Assembly (NCBI GenBank): GCA_016946835.1
Contig: JACVTC010000016.1
Span: 1,122,501 to 1,184,500, forward strand
Length of the DNA stretch: 62,000 nt
Source of the DNA: Neocallimastix lanati (nom. inval.)
Taxonomy: Eukaryota; Neocallimastigomycota; Neocallimastigomycetes; Neocallimastigales; Neocallimastigaceae
Direction: 5' to 3'
This document shows, piece by piece, positions 1-13,555 of the stretch (position 1 is the first letter of the stretch; each line of letters opens with the position of its first letter). The position numbers and the translations under genes are program-made. The notes below the pieces were generated by a model. The model had not been told where the DNA came from. It saw nothing but the letters and a program-made list of their open reading frames with translations, and made no database searches.

Positions 1-148
1 TTTATTAAATTTTTATAAATTTTTTCATAAACTTTCATATATATATATATATATTTATTTATTATTATTATTATTTATATATATATATATTTATTTTTTA
101 TTTTATTTTATTTTTTTCTATTTTTTTTTTTTTAAAAAAAAAAAAAAG

Positions 149-409
149 AGATTTGAATCTCATCAAGTTTCCGGTAATCGAATTCAATGTAATTTCTCTC
201 CCAATGGAAAATACGTTGGAAGTGGCTCTTCCGATGGTAAACTCTATTTTTATGATTGGAAAAGTTCAAAATGTGTTAAAACTCTGGACTATGGTGTTCA
301 TTCCGGGGCGACCTGTATGGATGTGGCATGGTGTCCACAACCACAAAAGTATGGCTATGCATGTGTTGCCAGTGCCGATACTAAAGGAAGAATTGCTTTA
401 TGGAATTAA
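149..409 (+). CDS. 3' terminal exon of a WD40-repeat protein (WDR25/PRP17-like)
   Basis: The exon follows an AG acceptor at 147-148 and reads AGA (149) to TAA (407-409), 86 codons. It carries two C-terminal WD40 strands: CNFSPNGKYVGSGSSDGKLY followed by YDWKSSKCVKTLDYG, and a last blade ending GRIALWN. WD40 blades build beta-propeller scaffolds. The C-terminal pattern (HQVSGNRIQCNFSPNG, then a W-x-P blade) resembles WDR25 and the splicing factor PRP17/CDC40, but only the end of the protein is visible, so the family call is tentative. Positions 1-148 are the 3' part of an intron with no exon sequence; the rest of the gene lies left of the window. A 40-plus A run starts just after the stop. The gene converges on the RAD23 gene. 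Confidence 0.75.
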   Translation, partial: RFESHQVSGNRIQCNFSPNGKYVGSGSSDGKLYFYDWKSSKCVKTLDYGVHSGATCMDVAWCPQPQKYGYACVASADTKGRIALWN

Positions 410-414
410 TAAAA

Positions 415-465
<51 letters not shown>

Positions 466-945
466 ATAATAATAATAAAATAAAGAAAATAAATACTAAA
501 AGTAGAGAAAAAAAATTATATATATATACATATTTTATTAATATATGTTTTTATGAAATTTTTTTAAAAAAAAAAAAAAAATATATATATATAATAATGA
601 TAATTAAAATTGATAATTTTTTGGAAAACCTATAAAAAAATAGACACATCTATCTATGTCTCTCTTTCTTTATATCTATACCTAATTTGTATCTTCATCT
701 ATATATATCTATATTAATAGCAAAAAAAAAAAAAAAAAAAAAAACTCTACTATGTAACTTATACTTTTTTATGTATGTAGATACCTATTACCTATGTCTA
801 ATACTTTAAACTTTTTTTTTTTTTTTTTTTATACTTTTTTTTGTATATAATAATTTATTAATTTATTTACTAATAAATAGATAAAACAAAGACTTTAAAA
901 GAAAAAATAAATAAAATAAATAAATAAAATAAATAAATAAGTAAA

Positions 946-984
<39 letters not shown>

Positions 985-1153
985 AATGAGTGAAGCTCAG
1001 ATTAATTATTCTATATTATATATTTTATTTATTTAATAATATTTTATTAATAAAGAAGAATCATTTTCTAAATAATAATTATTACATGTATTTTATATTA
1101 ATTTTATTTTATAATAAAGCATAATGTATAATTTTATTTACTATATTTTAACA

Positions 1154-1185
<32 letters not shown>

Positions 1186-1774
1186 AAAGAAAAATTTTTT
1201 AAATTTTATGAATTAGAAAAAATAAAGAAATAATTCAATATTCATTATATATAAATGTCTATATTTAATATAGTATATATCTTTCAAAAAAAATTTTTTT
1301 TTTTTTTATTTTTTTCCCTCCTGATTTCCCCTCTTCTTTACTTTTTGTTCCTTTCTTTTAATTTTTTTACTTTTTTTTTTTTATTTTTTATCTCTTTTTA
1401 AAATTTCTTTTTTTTATTTTATATTAAAATTTTTTATTTCATAATAATTACAAAAATAAAAAAAAAAAATTTTTTTTTATTTATATTATTATAAAATGAA
1501 ATCGAACAGAATAGAGTTAAATGCCTTTTTTTTTTATTTTATTTTATTTTATTTTATTATTTTTTTTTTTTTTATTTTATTAAATAATCTTTATATATAT
1601 ATATATATATATATATATGTTAAAAAAAAGTTTTTTTTAAATGATATAATTTTTTTTATTAGATTTGTTTGTGTGTTATAAATTTAATTTTATTTATTAC
1701 AAAAGAAAAAAAAAATTTTTTTTTTATTGATTTTATATTAATTGCTATTTTCAATATTGTTATATATAAAATAT

Positions 1775-1824
<50 letters not shown>

Positions 1825-1852
1825 ATTTTTTGACTTTCTTTTAAGATTTAAT
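410..1852. other. Convergent intergenic spacer, low complexity
   Basis: A/T homopolymers, (AT)n and (TAAA)n tracts only. The longer open frames here are runs of Phe, Tyr/Ile or Lys codons from simple repeats. A T run of about 40 lies at 1783-1823, just 3' of the RAD23 stop. No gene or RNA is visible. Confidence 0.8.
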
Positions 1853-2018
1853 TTAATCCCAATTTTCATTTTGAGTATTAAATAAGTAATTAGCAGCAAG
1901 TTCTTCATCCTTATCACAAGCAAAGTAAGCTTCAATAACTAAAGAACGTTCAAACCCTAAAGCTTCAAGCTATTTATTATTATTATTATTATTATCATTT
2001 TTTATGTTCATATATATA

Positions 2019-2061
<43 letters not shown>

Positions 2062-2488
2062 TTAAAATATTATAATATTAAATAATTATGTATTTATATA
2101 TATATATAAAATAAATAATAAGATAAATAAATATATATATTTATAAATAATAAAATGATACTATTTAATAATTAAAATGATATAAATTTTATAGAAATTA
2201 ATTAATACATACACGAGTGATAGCTTCAGCTTCTTCTTGAGAAATTTGAATTGGGACAGCTCCACCATGTGGATTACCTGCACCTTGTTGTTCTCCACCC
2301 ATTCCTTCTTCTAATAAACGAACGAAAGCTTCTGGATTAGCTGAAATAACCTATTATTATAATTAATTTATAAATATAAGAATATAAAAAAAAAAAAAAA
2401 AATAAATAAAAAATAAAAAATAAAAAATTTAAAATACAAATAGAAATAAAAATAAAAAAAAAAAAAAATTAAAAATAATTAATTACAA

Positions 2489-2519
<31 letters not shown>

Positions 2520-3125
2520 TATTATTATTATTATTATTATTATTATCATTTTTTATGTTCATATATATATATATATATATATTATTATTATTATTATTAT
2601 TATTATTATCATTTTTTATGTTCATATATATATATATATATTATTATTATTATTATTATTATTATTATCATTTTTTATGTTCATATATATATATATATAT
2701 ATATTATTATTATTATTATTATCATTTTTTATGTTCATATATATATATATATATATTATTATTATTATTATTATTATTATTAAATAAGTTAAAACTTACT
2801 TCCATTAATTCTGGATTAGATTGACCTAATTGTTGAAGTAATGGTTGAAGTAATTGTGGGTTAGAATGAATAAGTTCACGAACTCTTTGGAATTGTGGAT
2901 TATTATTGAGGAAGGCAAGTTCATTTTGTCCAGCTGGAGCAGCACTGGCTGGTCTAGCAGCATTGGCAGCAGCTTCAAATAAATTAACTGGTTGATTTGA
3001 ATTTGGATCTGGAGCAGCAGCAGCATTTTGAGCTGGTTGTGCAGCAGCTGGGGCTTGAGCAGCTGGTTGTGGTGGTGGGTTTTGTGGTAATAAATGTTCT
3101 GGAATACCCTATTTTTTTCAAATAT

Positions 3126-3164
<39 letters not shown>

Positions 3165-4913
3165 GCAAAATATAATTACAAAATAAAATATAATATAATC
3201 AAAAAAAAAATAATAATAAAAAAAATAAAAAAAAATAAAAAAAAAAAAGTTAATATTAAACATTACAATTTAATTTAATTATTAAAATAATAATAATTAT
3301 AATTTTCATTTTCATTTTATAATAAATAATAATAATAATAAATAAATAAAAATTTACAGTCATTAAATATTCTGCGGCTCTATCTGGATTATTGAAACTG
3401 GCTCTCATAGCCTTAATAACTTGTTCCTTTTCAAAACCCATTTCAACTAAATTGTTAACAGCTGTTTCGTAAGCTTCACCAGTAACTATTAAATTAAATT
3501 ACAATCATAAAAAAAATTTATAGTTGATAGAATTATGAACAAATTTTAAGTATTTTTATATAAATATATAATATTAAATATAATTTAAAACATTGTTAAT
3601 ATGTTGATATTATATATATATATTATTTTTATTTTATTTTTTTTTTTTTTTTTTAAAAAAAAAATATTATATAATAATATATAATTATAAAATAATTTAT
3701 TTATATAATAATTTATATTATTTAATTTATTATTATTTTTCGTACCTAAAACTGAACCTGAAGATTCCCAGTTGTAACTTTCGTTAGATGCAGCGGGTTG
3801 AGAAGAAGTAGTTTCAGCAGCAGCTGGAGCTGGAGCTGGGGCACTAGTTTCTTCCTTTTTTTCTTCCTTCTTTTCTTCCTTCTTTTCCTCCTTCTTTTCT
3901 TCTTCCTTTGGTTTTTCTTCGGCCTTCTTTTCCTCAGCCTTTGGTTCTTCCTTCTTTTGTTCTGGAGCAGATGTGGAAGGCTTTGGTGCAGCAGCAGCTG
4001 GAGCCTTCTTTTTCTATAAAATATTCAATTATATATATATATATATTATATATTATATTAACATAAATTATAACATTGAACTGATATGCATAATTTTATT
4101 TTAAATATTTTCATAGTTTAAAAAGGATTTTATTTTTTCTTAAAAACTAATAATATTTAATTGTTTATTTATTTCTTCTTTTTATTTTATTTATTTTATT
4201 ATTTTTTTTTTATTTTATTTTATTTTATAAAAATTTCAAAATAAAAAATAATAAATTTTTTGAAAATACATATTTTTTTAAAACTAAATATTAAAATTTC
4301 AAATTATATTACTCTTAACATTATTATTAATTATTAATTATTATACCTTCATTTCCATTACAACGATAAAATCTTTTTCAGCGAAATGACATTCTTCAAC
4401 TGTAACATCATCTGATAAGATTTTTCCTGTTTTAAAATGGACGATCCCCCCCAAAAAAAAATAATAATAATAATAATGATATTTTATTAATTGTTATAAT
4501 AAATAGATAATAATAATAATAATATATAATAACAATATATATAATAGCACTCTATTAACTATTAATATTAATAATAATAATATTTTTATAAAAATAAATA
4601 TATTGTTATATACCTTTATAAATTAAATTTTGTCTATCCACATCAAAACCTTGAACTTCAGAAACCTTTTTCTTTAAATCAATTACCTTTATAATGAAGA
4701 AAATTGATAATATATATATATATATATTTAAATAATAAATGTTAATTTTTATTTTTGCTATTTTTGCTATCTTCTTTTTTTTTTTTTTTTTTTTTTTAAT
4801 AAACTTCCATAAAATTTTATAAATATAGTATTTTTTTTTTTTTTTACCTTTTCTGATGGTTCAGCTTCGATGGTGAAAGTAGCACGACTTAAAGTTTTGA
4901 ATTGAAGTTTCAT
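1853..4913 (-). CDS. RAD23: RAD23 ubiquitin-receptor / nucleotide excision repair protein, 8 exons
   Basis: Spliced from 4848-4913, 4614-4686, 4347-4426, 3746-4013, 3358-3485, 2800-3108, 2213-2350 and 1853-1969. All borders are GT..AG, phases agree, and the product is 392 aa, a normal length. Order: N-terminal ubiquitin-like domain ([36 protein letters not shown]), a long Ala/Pro/Lys/Glu linker with KKEE repeats, UBA1 ([20 protein letters not shown]), a Gln/Ala/Pro linker, the XPC/Rad4-binding domain ([20 protein letters not shown]), and C-terminal UBA2 ([20 protein letters not shown]). In known RAD23 proteins the UBL docks on the proteasome, the UBAs bind ubiquitin chains and the central domain stabilises Rad4/XPC. 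The exons have far higher G+C than the seven introns, which hold microsatellites. All domains are intact, so it is probably functional. Confidence 0.96.
2490..2782. repeat. Compound minisatellite in RAD23 intron 6
   Basis: About five tandem copies of a unit made of (ATT)n, a fixed ATCATTTTTTATGTTCAT block and (AT)n, with variable n. The fixed block recurs once in intron 7 of the same gene near 1993-2013. It lies wholly within the intron 2351-2799. Confidence 0.85.
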
Positions 4914-6762
4914 TTTTTATTTTTATCTTTTTTTATTAATATATATAGATATACACAAATTATAAATTATTCAATTATAATAATAATAAAAATTATAATA
5001 ATTATAATAATAAATGAAATCAATATAGAGTCTTCTATTATGAATTATATATAAAAAAATATAAATAAATAATTTTGAAAATTTTATATGTGACAGAAAT
5101 ATTTATAAATTTTTGAAATCAATTTCAGAAATAAATTATCATAGTAAATATTTATATTAAAAATATTTCTCATTAAGAATAATTCATTAATTTGTTGTCA
5201 TCAATTTTTGAATGAAATTTTATAATAAACTTTATTATTATTTTTGATGTTTTGATGTATGAAATTTCTTATTATATATACAAAGAAAAATGTGAAATTT
5301 AATTTATATTATTAATTAAAATGTTTAAATAAATTATTCCTTATTTATTTTTTAATAAAAAATGGATATTAAATGTTTGTATATATAAATATATATAATA
5401 TATATATATATATATATTTTTTTTTTTTTTCACATTAATAGTAAATTTATATATATATTAATATTAATTATTTCATTTATATTATTCTTTAAATTATATT
5501 GAATTTTTTGTATATATATATATATATATTTTTTTTCCATAATAGATTCAAATATTTCTTATAATAAAAATAAAAAGCCATAAATAGTTGTAATCCTCCA
5601 AAATAATTGTATGTACTGATAGTTTTCTCTTCTTTTTTATTTTTTTTTTACCTGTTATTTATAAACTTTTGTGAATAAAAAAAATAAAAATAAAATGTTA
5701 TTGTATTTTTTTTTTTTTTTAATAAAAAAAATATAAAGAAATAAAAATAAAAATAAAAATATATAAATAAAAATTATTTTTATTTCTTTTTTTTTTATTT
5801 TTTATGAATTTTAGTTCTAAAATATTTAATAAATAAAAAAAAATTTAATAAAATTTAATATATTTTTATTTAATATATTTTTATATTAATTATTAATTAT
5901 TAATTAATAATAATAATTAAAATCATAATAAAATAAAAATAAATAGTCATTAATTAGATTTTTAAATATTTTTTGTATTATTTTACATTTTTATTTTAAC
6001 TAATTTATAAATAATAAATAATAAATAATGTAAAATTAATATCAAACAACAACATATTGATAAAAGTAATTAATTATATAGATAAGATTTATTTATTTAT
6101 TTATTTATTTATTATTTATTTATTATTTATTTATTCATTTATTCATTTATTCATTTATTTATTATTTATTTATTTATTTATTATTTATTATTTATTTATT
6201 TATTATTTATTCTTTATTATTTATTATTTATTATTTATTATTTATTATTTATTCAATTATTTATTAATTACAAAATGATTTATTAATAATTATATAAAAA
6301 TTTAATGATTATTCAATTATGTATTTATTTAAATGTAATCATTTATTTATTTATTTATTTACATATTTACATATTAATTTATATACATATTAATTTATTT
6401 ACTTATTTATTTATTTACTTATTTACTTATTTATTTATTTACATAATTAATTTGTATAATTAATTATAGTCAATTTTAAAGTTACATATATTTAATTATT
6501 AAAAACATTAAAATTTTCTTATAATATATTATAGTGTATTATAATTAATATTAAGTAAAAATTAATTTCATTTTTTAATCTTTATTATTTATTTATAATT
6601 CGTGAAAATAAAAAAAATAAAAAAAAAAAAAAGTATATAAATCATAATGAATATTTGGAAGTTTCATAGTAGAGATTCAAAGATTTCAATATATTGTTTT
6701 TTAATAATAAAAAAAAAAAAAAAAATGAAGACATGAGAATTAAGAAATATCTGTCCACGATT

Positions 6763-6803
<41 letters not shown>

Positions 6804-7129
6804 TAGGTCACACGGAGATAACACGATTTTAATTTAAATAAAAAAAATATTAATTTAGATTATACTAAATAAATGAATTAGTTAAATAATATATTATTAA
6901 TCATTAAATAATATTTACTATTAAGTTTTAAGATATAACGGTCTTATTAATAAATATTAAAACTTTGTATTTATTTTATCTTTTTTAAGAAATAATCATC
7001 AATAATTATAATTTAATAAATTTAATCATACTATTTAATCATACTATATCCTATTTTATTTTTTTTTTTTTTTTTAAATATAATAGAAAATGAAATTCTT
7101 TTAATGTTTTAACTTTATTTGTTCTTGCT
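4914..7129. other. Intergenic low-complexity DNA upstream of RAD23
   Basis: A/T runs, (AT)n, and a (TTTA)n / TTATTTA-type stretch at about 6087-6440 that creates repeat-derived open frames. Slightly richer sequence near 6640-6840 has no readable frame. The RAD23 promoter should lie just above 4914, but no specific motif is recognisable. Confidence 0.7.
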
Positions 7130-7647
7130 TTAGAATGTGAAGCTTCTACTAAAACTCTTTCAGCTTCTTGCTATAGCCGATAAAAACTCTTACAGTAAAT
7201 TCTTCTACTGTTAAGACCTTTTTCAGCTACTACTACGGAAGCTAAGACTCTTTCAACTAAAAATCTTTATTGTCAGGACTCTTCCAGTTACTGCTATGAT
7301 AGCTAAAATTCTTCCAGCTAAAAACTTCTTTTGTCAAGACCCTTCCAACCATTATCTCAACAACGAAGCAAAGTCCATTCCATCGAAATGAATGCCAAAT
7401 GAATTCTGTTCCATTGTCACTATCACCTCCATCTACCGCTAGTACTGATAATACTGAAAAGTACTGAATCAGAATCGTACTATCTTTCCTGCGATAAGGA
7501 AAACTTGGCATTTAAATTAGAAAAGATAAAAAATATCGAAAGAATGCTATCAAAAAGAACAAGAATACTGACGAAAAAACCACATAATAATTACAACTAT
7601 GAAGATTATGAAACCTTGATACAATTATGTAATAAAATTCGGATATA

Positions 7648-7648
<1 letters not shown>
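7130..7648 (+). pseudogene. Decayed coding island (unknown Ser/Thr/Pro-rich protein)
   Basis: Complexity and G+C rise sharply here. At 7150-7350 there are three degenerate repeats of about 60 bp (cores near TCAGGACTCTTCCAG and TCAAGACCCTTCCAA) broken by stops. One plus-strand frame is open through 7336-7467 and reads a Ser/Pro/Thr-rich segment (VPLSLSPPSTASTDNTEK). The frame ending at the TAA at 7646-7648 takes over near 7457 and reads a charged tail (LAFKLEKIKNIERML ... NYNYEDYETLIQLCNKIRI). The hand-over fits a one-base frameshift. I do not recognise the protein. The reverse strand is also partly open, so strand is inferred from composition. No start codon or complete gene is visible. Confidence 0.4.
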
Positions 7649-7684
<36 letters not shown>

Positions 7685-8128
7685 ATATATATATAATATG
7701 CATTCTTTTTTATATTAATATTGTTGTATTTTAAATAATACTTTGAAATTTTATAAATAAATTTATTAAAGTAATATTTAATACAAACAAAATTTGAAAT
7801 AATTTAAAATATTTCAAAGTTCAATTATATTAATATAAGATAATTTTAAGTAAAATAAAAATTTAATATGGTCATAATTGTAAAATTAAAAAGTAAAAAA
7901 TCATCAAAAAAATTATTAATGTACGTTAAATTTATCTAAAAATATTATATTTTGAAAATATATAAATTTAGCATTAAATATAAAAAAAAGTTTATTTATT
8001 CAATATTAGGCATTACCCTTTAATCAGTATGAAAGTAAAAAAAAAATTTAAACTTTTTTTTAAAAAAAAAAAAATAAAACTAGATATATATATATATATT
8101 TAATAAATAGAGGAATTTATATATATAT

Positions 8129-8179
<51 letters not shown>

Positions 8180-8370
8180 ATTTTGTAATATTATATGCTA
8201 TTATTATGAAAAAATGAAAACATACCCAAATAATTATGAGAAAGTTAAATAATTATAAATATATAAATTTGAATTTATAAATTATTACAATAATAAAATA
8301 TGAAAGCTTATGAAAAGTTTTTAATGTAACTTTTATGTAATAATAAATTCATAGTTAAATAAATAGAATA
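7649..8370. other. AT-rich spacer
   Basis: Poly-A tracts (about 30 at 7652-7683, about 45 at 8132-8177) and AT-rich filler between two decayed coding islands. No gene seen. Confidence 0.6.
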
Positions 8371-8580
8371 CAGTCAAAACTCTTTTAACTATAATTTTTT
8401 ATCTACTAAAATCATTCTGGTTGCTACTTTAAATCATTACTTCTTTTTATTGAAAAAGTTCTTCCTGTTGGTATTTTAACTCTTTTCTTAATAAAGCCCT
8501 CCCTCCCCTAACATTTCCCAACTAATACTTCTATTGACCTATTTGCAATTAAAAATTTCTTCCATCTAATACTTTCATTG

Positions 8581-8627
<47 letters not shown>

Positions 8628-8741
8628 TGGAGTTATACCAATTATTAAGGTTATTGAATCTATTCCAGAAGGAAATAAAAATTCAACTATCAACAATATT
8701 AAGTCTAAATCTGATTTATCATTTTTTTTATGATAAAGATA
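8371..8741. pseudogene. Second decayed coding island
   Basis: A higher-complexity stretch interrupted by an A run of about 40 at 8581-8621. On the plus strand the segment after the A run reads LGVIPIIKVIESIPEGNKN until a TGA at about 8740. The minus strand is also open. The part before the A run (ACTCTTTT and GTTGCTACTTT motifs) loosely resembles the repeats at 7150-7350, so both islands may come from one locus split by AT-rich expansion. Strand and identity are not resolved. Confidence 0.25.
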
Positions 8742-9756
8742 GTTTTGGTTATTATATAATATCAAAAAAATAAAAAATAAAAAAAAAATTCAAAATACTT
8801 ACTTTCAAAAATAAGGTGAACACTGATAAAAATATATATTTATGGTTTATGATGATTATAGCTATAGAAACAGGGAAGCTTTGATCTAATGATACAATAA
8901 AATTTTGAATACATATAAAGTTTTTGGGGCAGAAAATATTATATATAAAAGAAAATAACATCAAAAAAAATTTTTTTATTTAATATTTTTATTATCAAAA
9001 AAATTATTAAAATAATATTATTTATAAACAAAAAATAATTATTAAAATTTTTTTTAAATTATTATTTAAAATATATAACAATAAAATAATAGTAATAATA
9101 GTTATAATAAAAATTTAAAGATAAATAATATTTTAATATTTATAACTTATCAAATATTATTGTAAATTAGAGGTATGAAAATAATTGTAGTGAATTTCAA
9201 ATACATAAATATTTATTTATATTATAAAAAATAAATAATAAAAATAATATTTAATTTAATCTTAAAAAAAATAAAAATTGAAACGTTAAATAAAATTTAG
9301 TTTATCTTACTATTATCCCATTATTTATTTAGTATTATAATAATTATTATTTATTATTCCATGATTTAATATGAGACATTGTCCAGCTAAACATTACACA
9401 GAAAAAAAAATGTTAAATAAATAAATAAAAAAAAAATTTTTTTTTTATACATTCAATTTATTTATAGTGGATAAGTTTAATTATTAATGAATATATTTTT
9501 ATTTTGTTTTTTTATTATTATTTTTTTAATAATAAATTGTTACTTTTTTTTTTTAAATAAAATATATATTTTATACTATTAACTATGCTATTACTTTATA
9601 GGTGTAAATAAATAAAAATATATTCAAAATAATTTTTGAGATGGTTTAAAAAATAGATGTTTGTTAATAGATAAATAAGATGTCAAACAATAATTATGAT
9701 ATCTCAAATTTATTTTTTTTATTTTTATTTTATTTTAATAAACATCTTTTTGAATT

Positions 9757-9792
<36 letters not shown>

Positions 9793-10383
9793 GTGGGTTA
9801 CACAAATCACATTAAATCTATTTTTTATTAAATTTTATTAAATATTATGTTAAAGGGATATAAATATTAACAAATTATAAATAATAATAAATAATAATAA
9901 ATAATAAATAATAAATAAAAAGGTCATTAATAACAAGATATAAATTATATTTTATATTTTAATAATATTACCAATATAAATAATACTAATAATAATATGA
10001 ATACGAAAGTAAATAAATGTAAATAATAAATTTTAATTTATAGATATTTATTTATATTAATCTTATTTATAAGAAAATAATTCCTTTAAAAGATTCTTAT
10101 TTATATTAAAATCAATTTTTTACAAAAAAAAAAAAAATAAAAATAAAAATAATGAAACAAATATAATATTTTTTTTTTGTTAATGACCATCTAAATCTTA
10201 TTAGATAAAAGAAATATTGTAGTAAAGAAATATATTAATATCATTATATTTAATAAGGTTTATATAATATAAATGAAAAGAAAATAAAATAAAAAAAATA
10301 AAATAAAAATAAATATAAAATTATATTATGAATATATCACAAATAAATATTAAATATTTACTTTATTATATATATTTCAAATG

Positions 10384-10435
<52 letters not shown>

Positions 10436-10770
10436 TTTTTGATAATTTTTAATAGTATCAATTAAAATTATTATAAAAACAAAAGAAAAACCCTTATTTA
10501 AAATTTTTATAACAACCTTATTTTTATAACAATCTTATTAAGTATCTAACAAAAATTTTATTAATTTTATTAATTTTATTTATCCTTTTATCAGTATTAT
10601 TAATTATTGTTCTATATTTAAATTACTATAATATATATATATATATAATTTTAATATTATGATTGATTCATAAAGCTTTATTAAAAAAATATTATAAATT
10701 TACATTTAAAAAAAAAAAATAATACAATTTTTACACATTTATACATTTCATAATAATAATAATTAAAAAC

Positions 10771-10801
<31 letters not shown>

Positions 10802-11980
10802 TTTACACTTTTAAAAATTCTACTTTAGCTCATAACGTACAAAAAAAAAAAAACTTTCTTTTTTTTTTTGCTTTATTTTTTTGTTTTTTCATTAATATAT
10901 ATATAATAGTTTCTTTTTATTTATTTATTTTTTAATTTTTTTTTTTGTTTAATACAATTTATAAAATAAAAATAAAACTTTACAATTTTATAAAAATAAT
11001 AATTTATTGTTAAGCCAGTTAAAATCAATAAAGTTATTATATTTATTATCTACTTTCTTTCTTTATATATATATATATATATATATAGTGAGAAATATAA
11101 ATGTTGAAATAGTATATGTCTATCAAAGATATAAAAAAAAAAAAAAAAAGTATAAATTGTTTTTTTTATCTTCATCTTTACATATTTAATAGTAATATTA
11201 ACGATGATGACAGTAAATGATAATGATAAATAAAAAAAAATAAAATAAAATAAATTAATAATAATAATAATATTTCTTAAATGAATAATAGATACGATAT
11301 AATACATATGAATTATTTTTTTTTTTTCTTATTTAGTATTTTTTTTTTAATTAATGTCTATATTGAATTTCTATACAACTATTGTTACTACTGATAATTT
11401 TATTATTACTATTATTATTTTAAATTTTTTTAATTTATTTTTACATAATATAAATGATAGATCTAATATATATTATGAATATTACGTTTGATAAACTTAA
11501 AAACTTAATATACATTTCATAATAGATATAATATTTTATGGTATTATATATTTATAATTTATCTAATATAATTAAAAAGAAGAAAAAAAAAATAAAATAA
11601 AATAAAAAATGTATTATATTCATGTATATTCATGAGTTGGATGATTGAAAAATACGAGGGTTAACATTTAATAATATTAAATAAATTATAATTTTGTATA
11701 TATAATAATAAATGATAAAAATTTTACTGAATAAAATTGATAAAATTTAAAAGAGTTCTAAAGATATTAAAAAATAATATCATTTTATAATAGTAATACT
11801 AATAATAATTTTTAAATAATACTATGTCTTTCGTTAATATTGATTAATAACTCTTTTTTTTTTTTTTTTTTGTGTTGTTTTGTTTTGTTTTGTTTTGTTG
11901 GTTCATTTTAATAATTAATAAAATAATAAATTTTAATTGATTTAAAAATTTTAATCGTAAAAATTTTTTTTGTCTTTTTT
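8742..11980. other. Long AT-rich intergenic region
   Basis: Homopolymers, (AT)n, (AATAA)n and GTTTT repeats (11875-11900). A hydrophobic minus-strand frame at 8752-8964 contains a GTAAGT that could be a splice donor, but codon use and composition are those of AT filler, so I do not call it a gene. Confidence 0.6.
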
Positions 11981-12716
11981 TTAATTTTCATCATCAATAC
12001 CTTTAACAATTTCATCATAAGGCTTACAACCAGTAGTTCTTATATGACGTAAGCATGAATCAGACCGGGTAAAGCCTTTTAAACATCTTGAACAATGATA
12101 TGGCTTGATAAGATTATGTGACTTCTTATGACGAGTTAAGTAAAATTGTTTACCAAAACTTTCGCCACATATATCACAGATATATGGTCGAAAAGAACTA
12201 CCATGAGCTTGATTATGATGGCGTACTAATACACAAGCTCTAGAAAATACCTTATTACAATTTGGATAGGTACATCTGTAATCTTTATCCTTTTTCTTAT
12301 TAATATTTTCTTTATTTGATTTTTCATCCTTGTATTTCAATATAAATGGTTTTGATTCCTTATTTAATGTTTTCCAAATGTCATTTTTATATTTTTGTTC
12401 TTGAGTTGAAATTTGATGTCTAGTTTTGAATGTTTTATCTTTTATGACAGGTTCTGTTCTAATTATTTTATACTTTGTTGTCACTTTTACTGGAGGTACA
12501 GAAGTTGCATTCAATAAAGAATCAATCTTCATGATATTCCTTTTATCATATGATGGAGCAACATTGACTGGATCCTCTGTTGCTATGATTAAACAATAAA
12601 TTTTAAAAAAAATAAATAAATTATTATTCAATTACCCAGATTTATTTTTTAATTACTTCAAAGAAAATAATTATAAAAGCAATAATAATAATAATAATAA
12701 AGAGTATTCAACAAGA

Positions 12717-12750
<34 letters not shown>

Positions 12751-12757
12751 TACTCAT
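11981..12757 (-). CDS. C2H2 zinc-finger protein, probable transcription factor
   Basis: Two exons: 12754-12757 (only ATGA) and 11981-12582, joined by a GTAAGT..ATAG intron of 171 nt. The reading frame crosses the junction and gives MTTEDPVNVAPSYD, 201 aa. Three zinc fingers fill the C-terminal half: C105-x4-C110-x12-H123-x4-H128, C137-x2-C140-x12-H153-x3-H157, and an atypical C2HC third finger C165-x2-C168-x12-H181-x5-C187 (HIRTTGC). The N-terminal 100 residues are basic and low in complexity. Such proteins usually bind DNA in the nucleus; the target is unknown. The frame also runs upstream into the intron without a stop, but that extension has intronic composition and skips the better start. 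The gene is isolated, with AT-rich filler on both sides. Confidence 0.85.
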
Positions 12758-13555
12758 TTTCTTTCTTAGTATATTAGTTATCAATTATAATAAATTTTAA
12801 AGATGTTTTAAATATGAATTTGGTTTTTTTCTTTTTATTTATTATTATTATTATTATTTATTGAAATTGATTGTATTACTAATTTATTATTGTTATAATT
12901 TTATTGAAATATATATATAATTATTTTGATTATTTTATATTTACTTTTAATTTTTAGATATTTTAAGTGATGATATTAAATTTAAATTATTATCTCAAAT
13001 TATTATTTTTAATTTTAATATCTTTTTACTATATAATATTTTTTTTATTAAATATTATGATATTATAAAATAAAAAAAAAAAAAAAATATTTTAAATATT
13101 TAGCAAAGTAATAATAAAAAAAAAAAAAAAAAGATTACAGTATAACTTATTATATTTAATTTTAATAATTATAAGAAAAAAAATAAAAAAAAAAGTTATA
13201 AAGATAGAGTAACACGTAATAAAATTAAAATAAAAATAAAAAAAAAAATAAGAAAAAAAAAAAAAAAGAAAAGAGGTATGAGTCAATTTTTCATAAATCA
13301 AATAAAATAAAATAAAATTAAATAAAATAAAATAAATTTATATTATATATGAAATATATATAATAATTTTTATTTAATATATTATTTTTTTAATATATAC
13401 TTTTTATTTAAATTACTAGTGGATTATTGAAATATATTACAATATATTATATTTTTAAAGGAAAAAGTTTCATAATACCATTCAAAAAAGTTTATTTATT
13501 ATTTATTAATAAATCCTCTTATTATTATTATTCCATTATTTATTATTTAATTATT
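12758..13555. other. AT-rich upstream region of the zinc-finger gene
   Basis: AT filler with A runs. No other gene visible and no recognisable promoter motif. Confidence 0.6.

Noticed and set aside
153-419. 88-codon plus-strand frame at the window start
   Set aside because: It is out of phase with the WD40 exon (149-409), which has the conserved blade sequence and proper splice acceptor.
2555-3441. Several frames of poly-Tyr/Leu/Phe/Ile on both strands in the RAD23 region
   Set aside because: They are translations of intron microsatellites or read partly through RAD23 exons in wrong frames.
3798-4019. Plus-strand Ser/Trp/Phe-rich frame
   Set aside because: Antisense shadow of the Lys/Glu-rich linker in RAD23 exon 4.
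8752-8964. Hydrophobic 70-codon minus-strand frame with internal GTAAGT
   Set aside because: AT-filler composition and no convincing partner exon.
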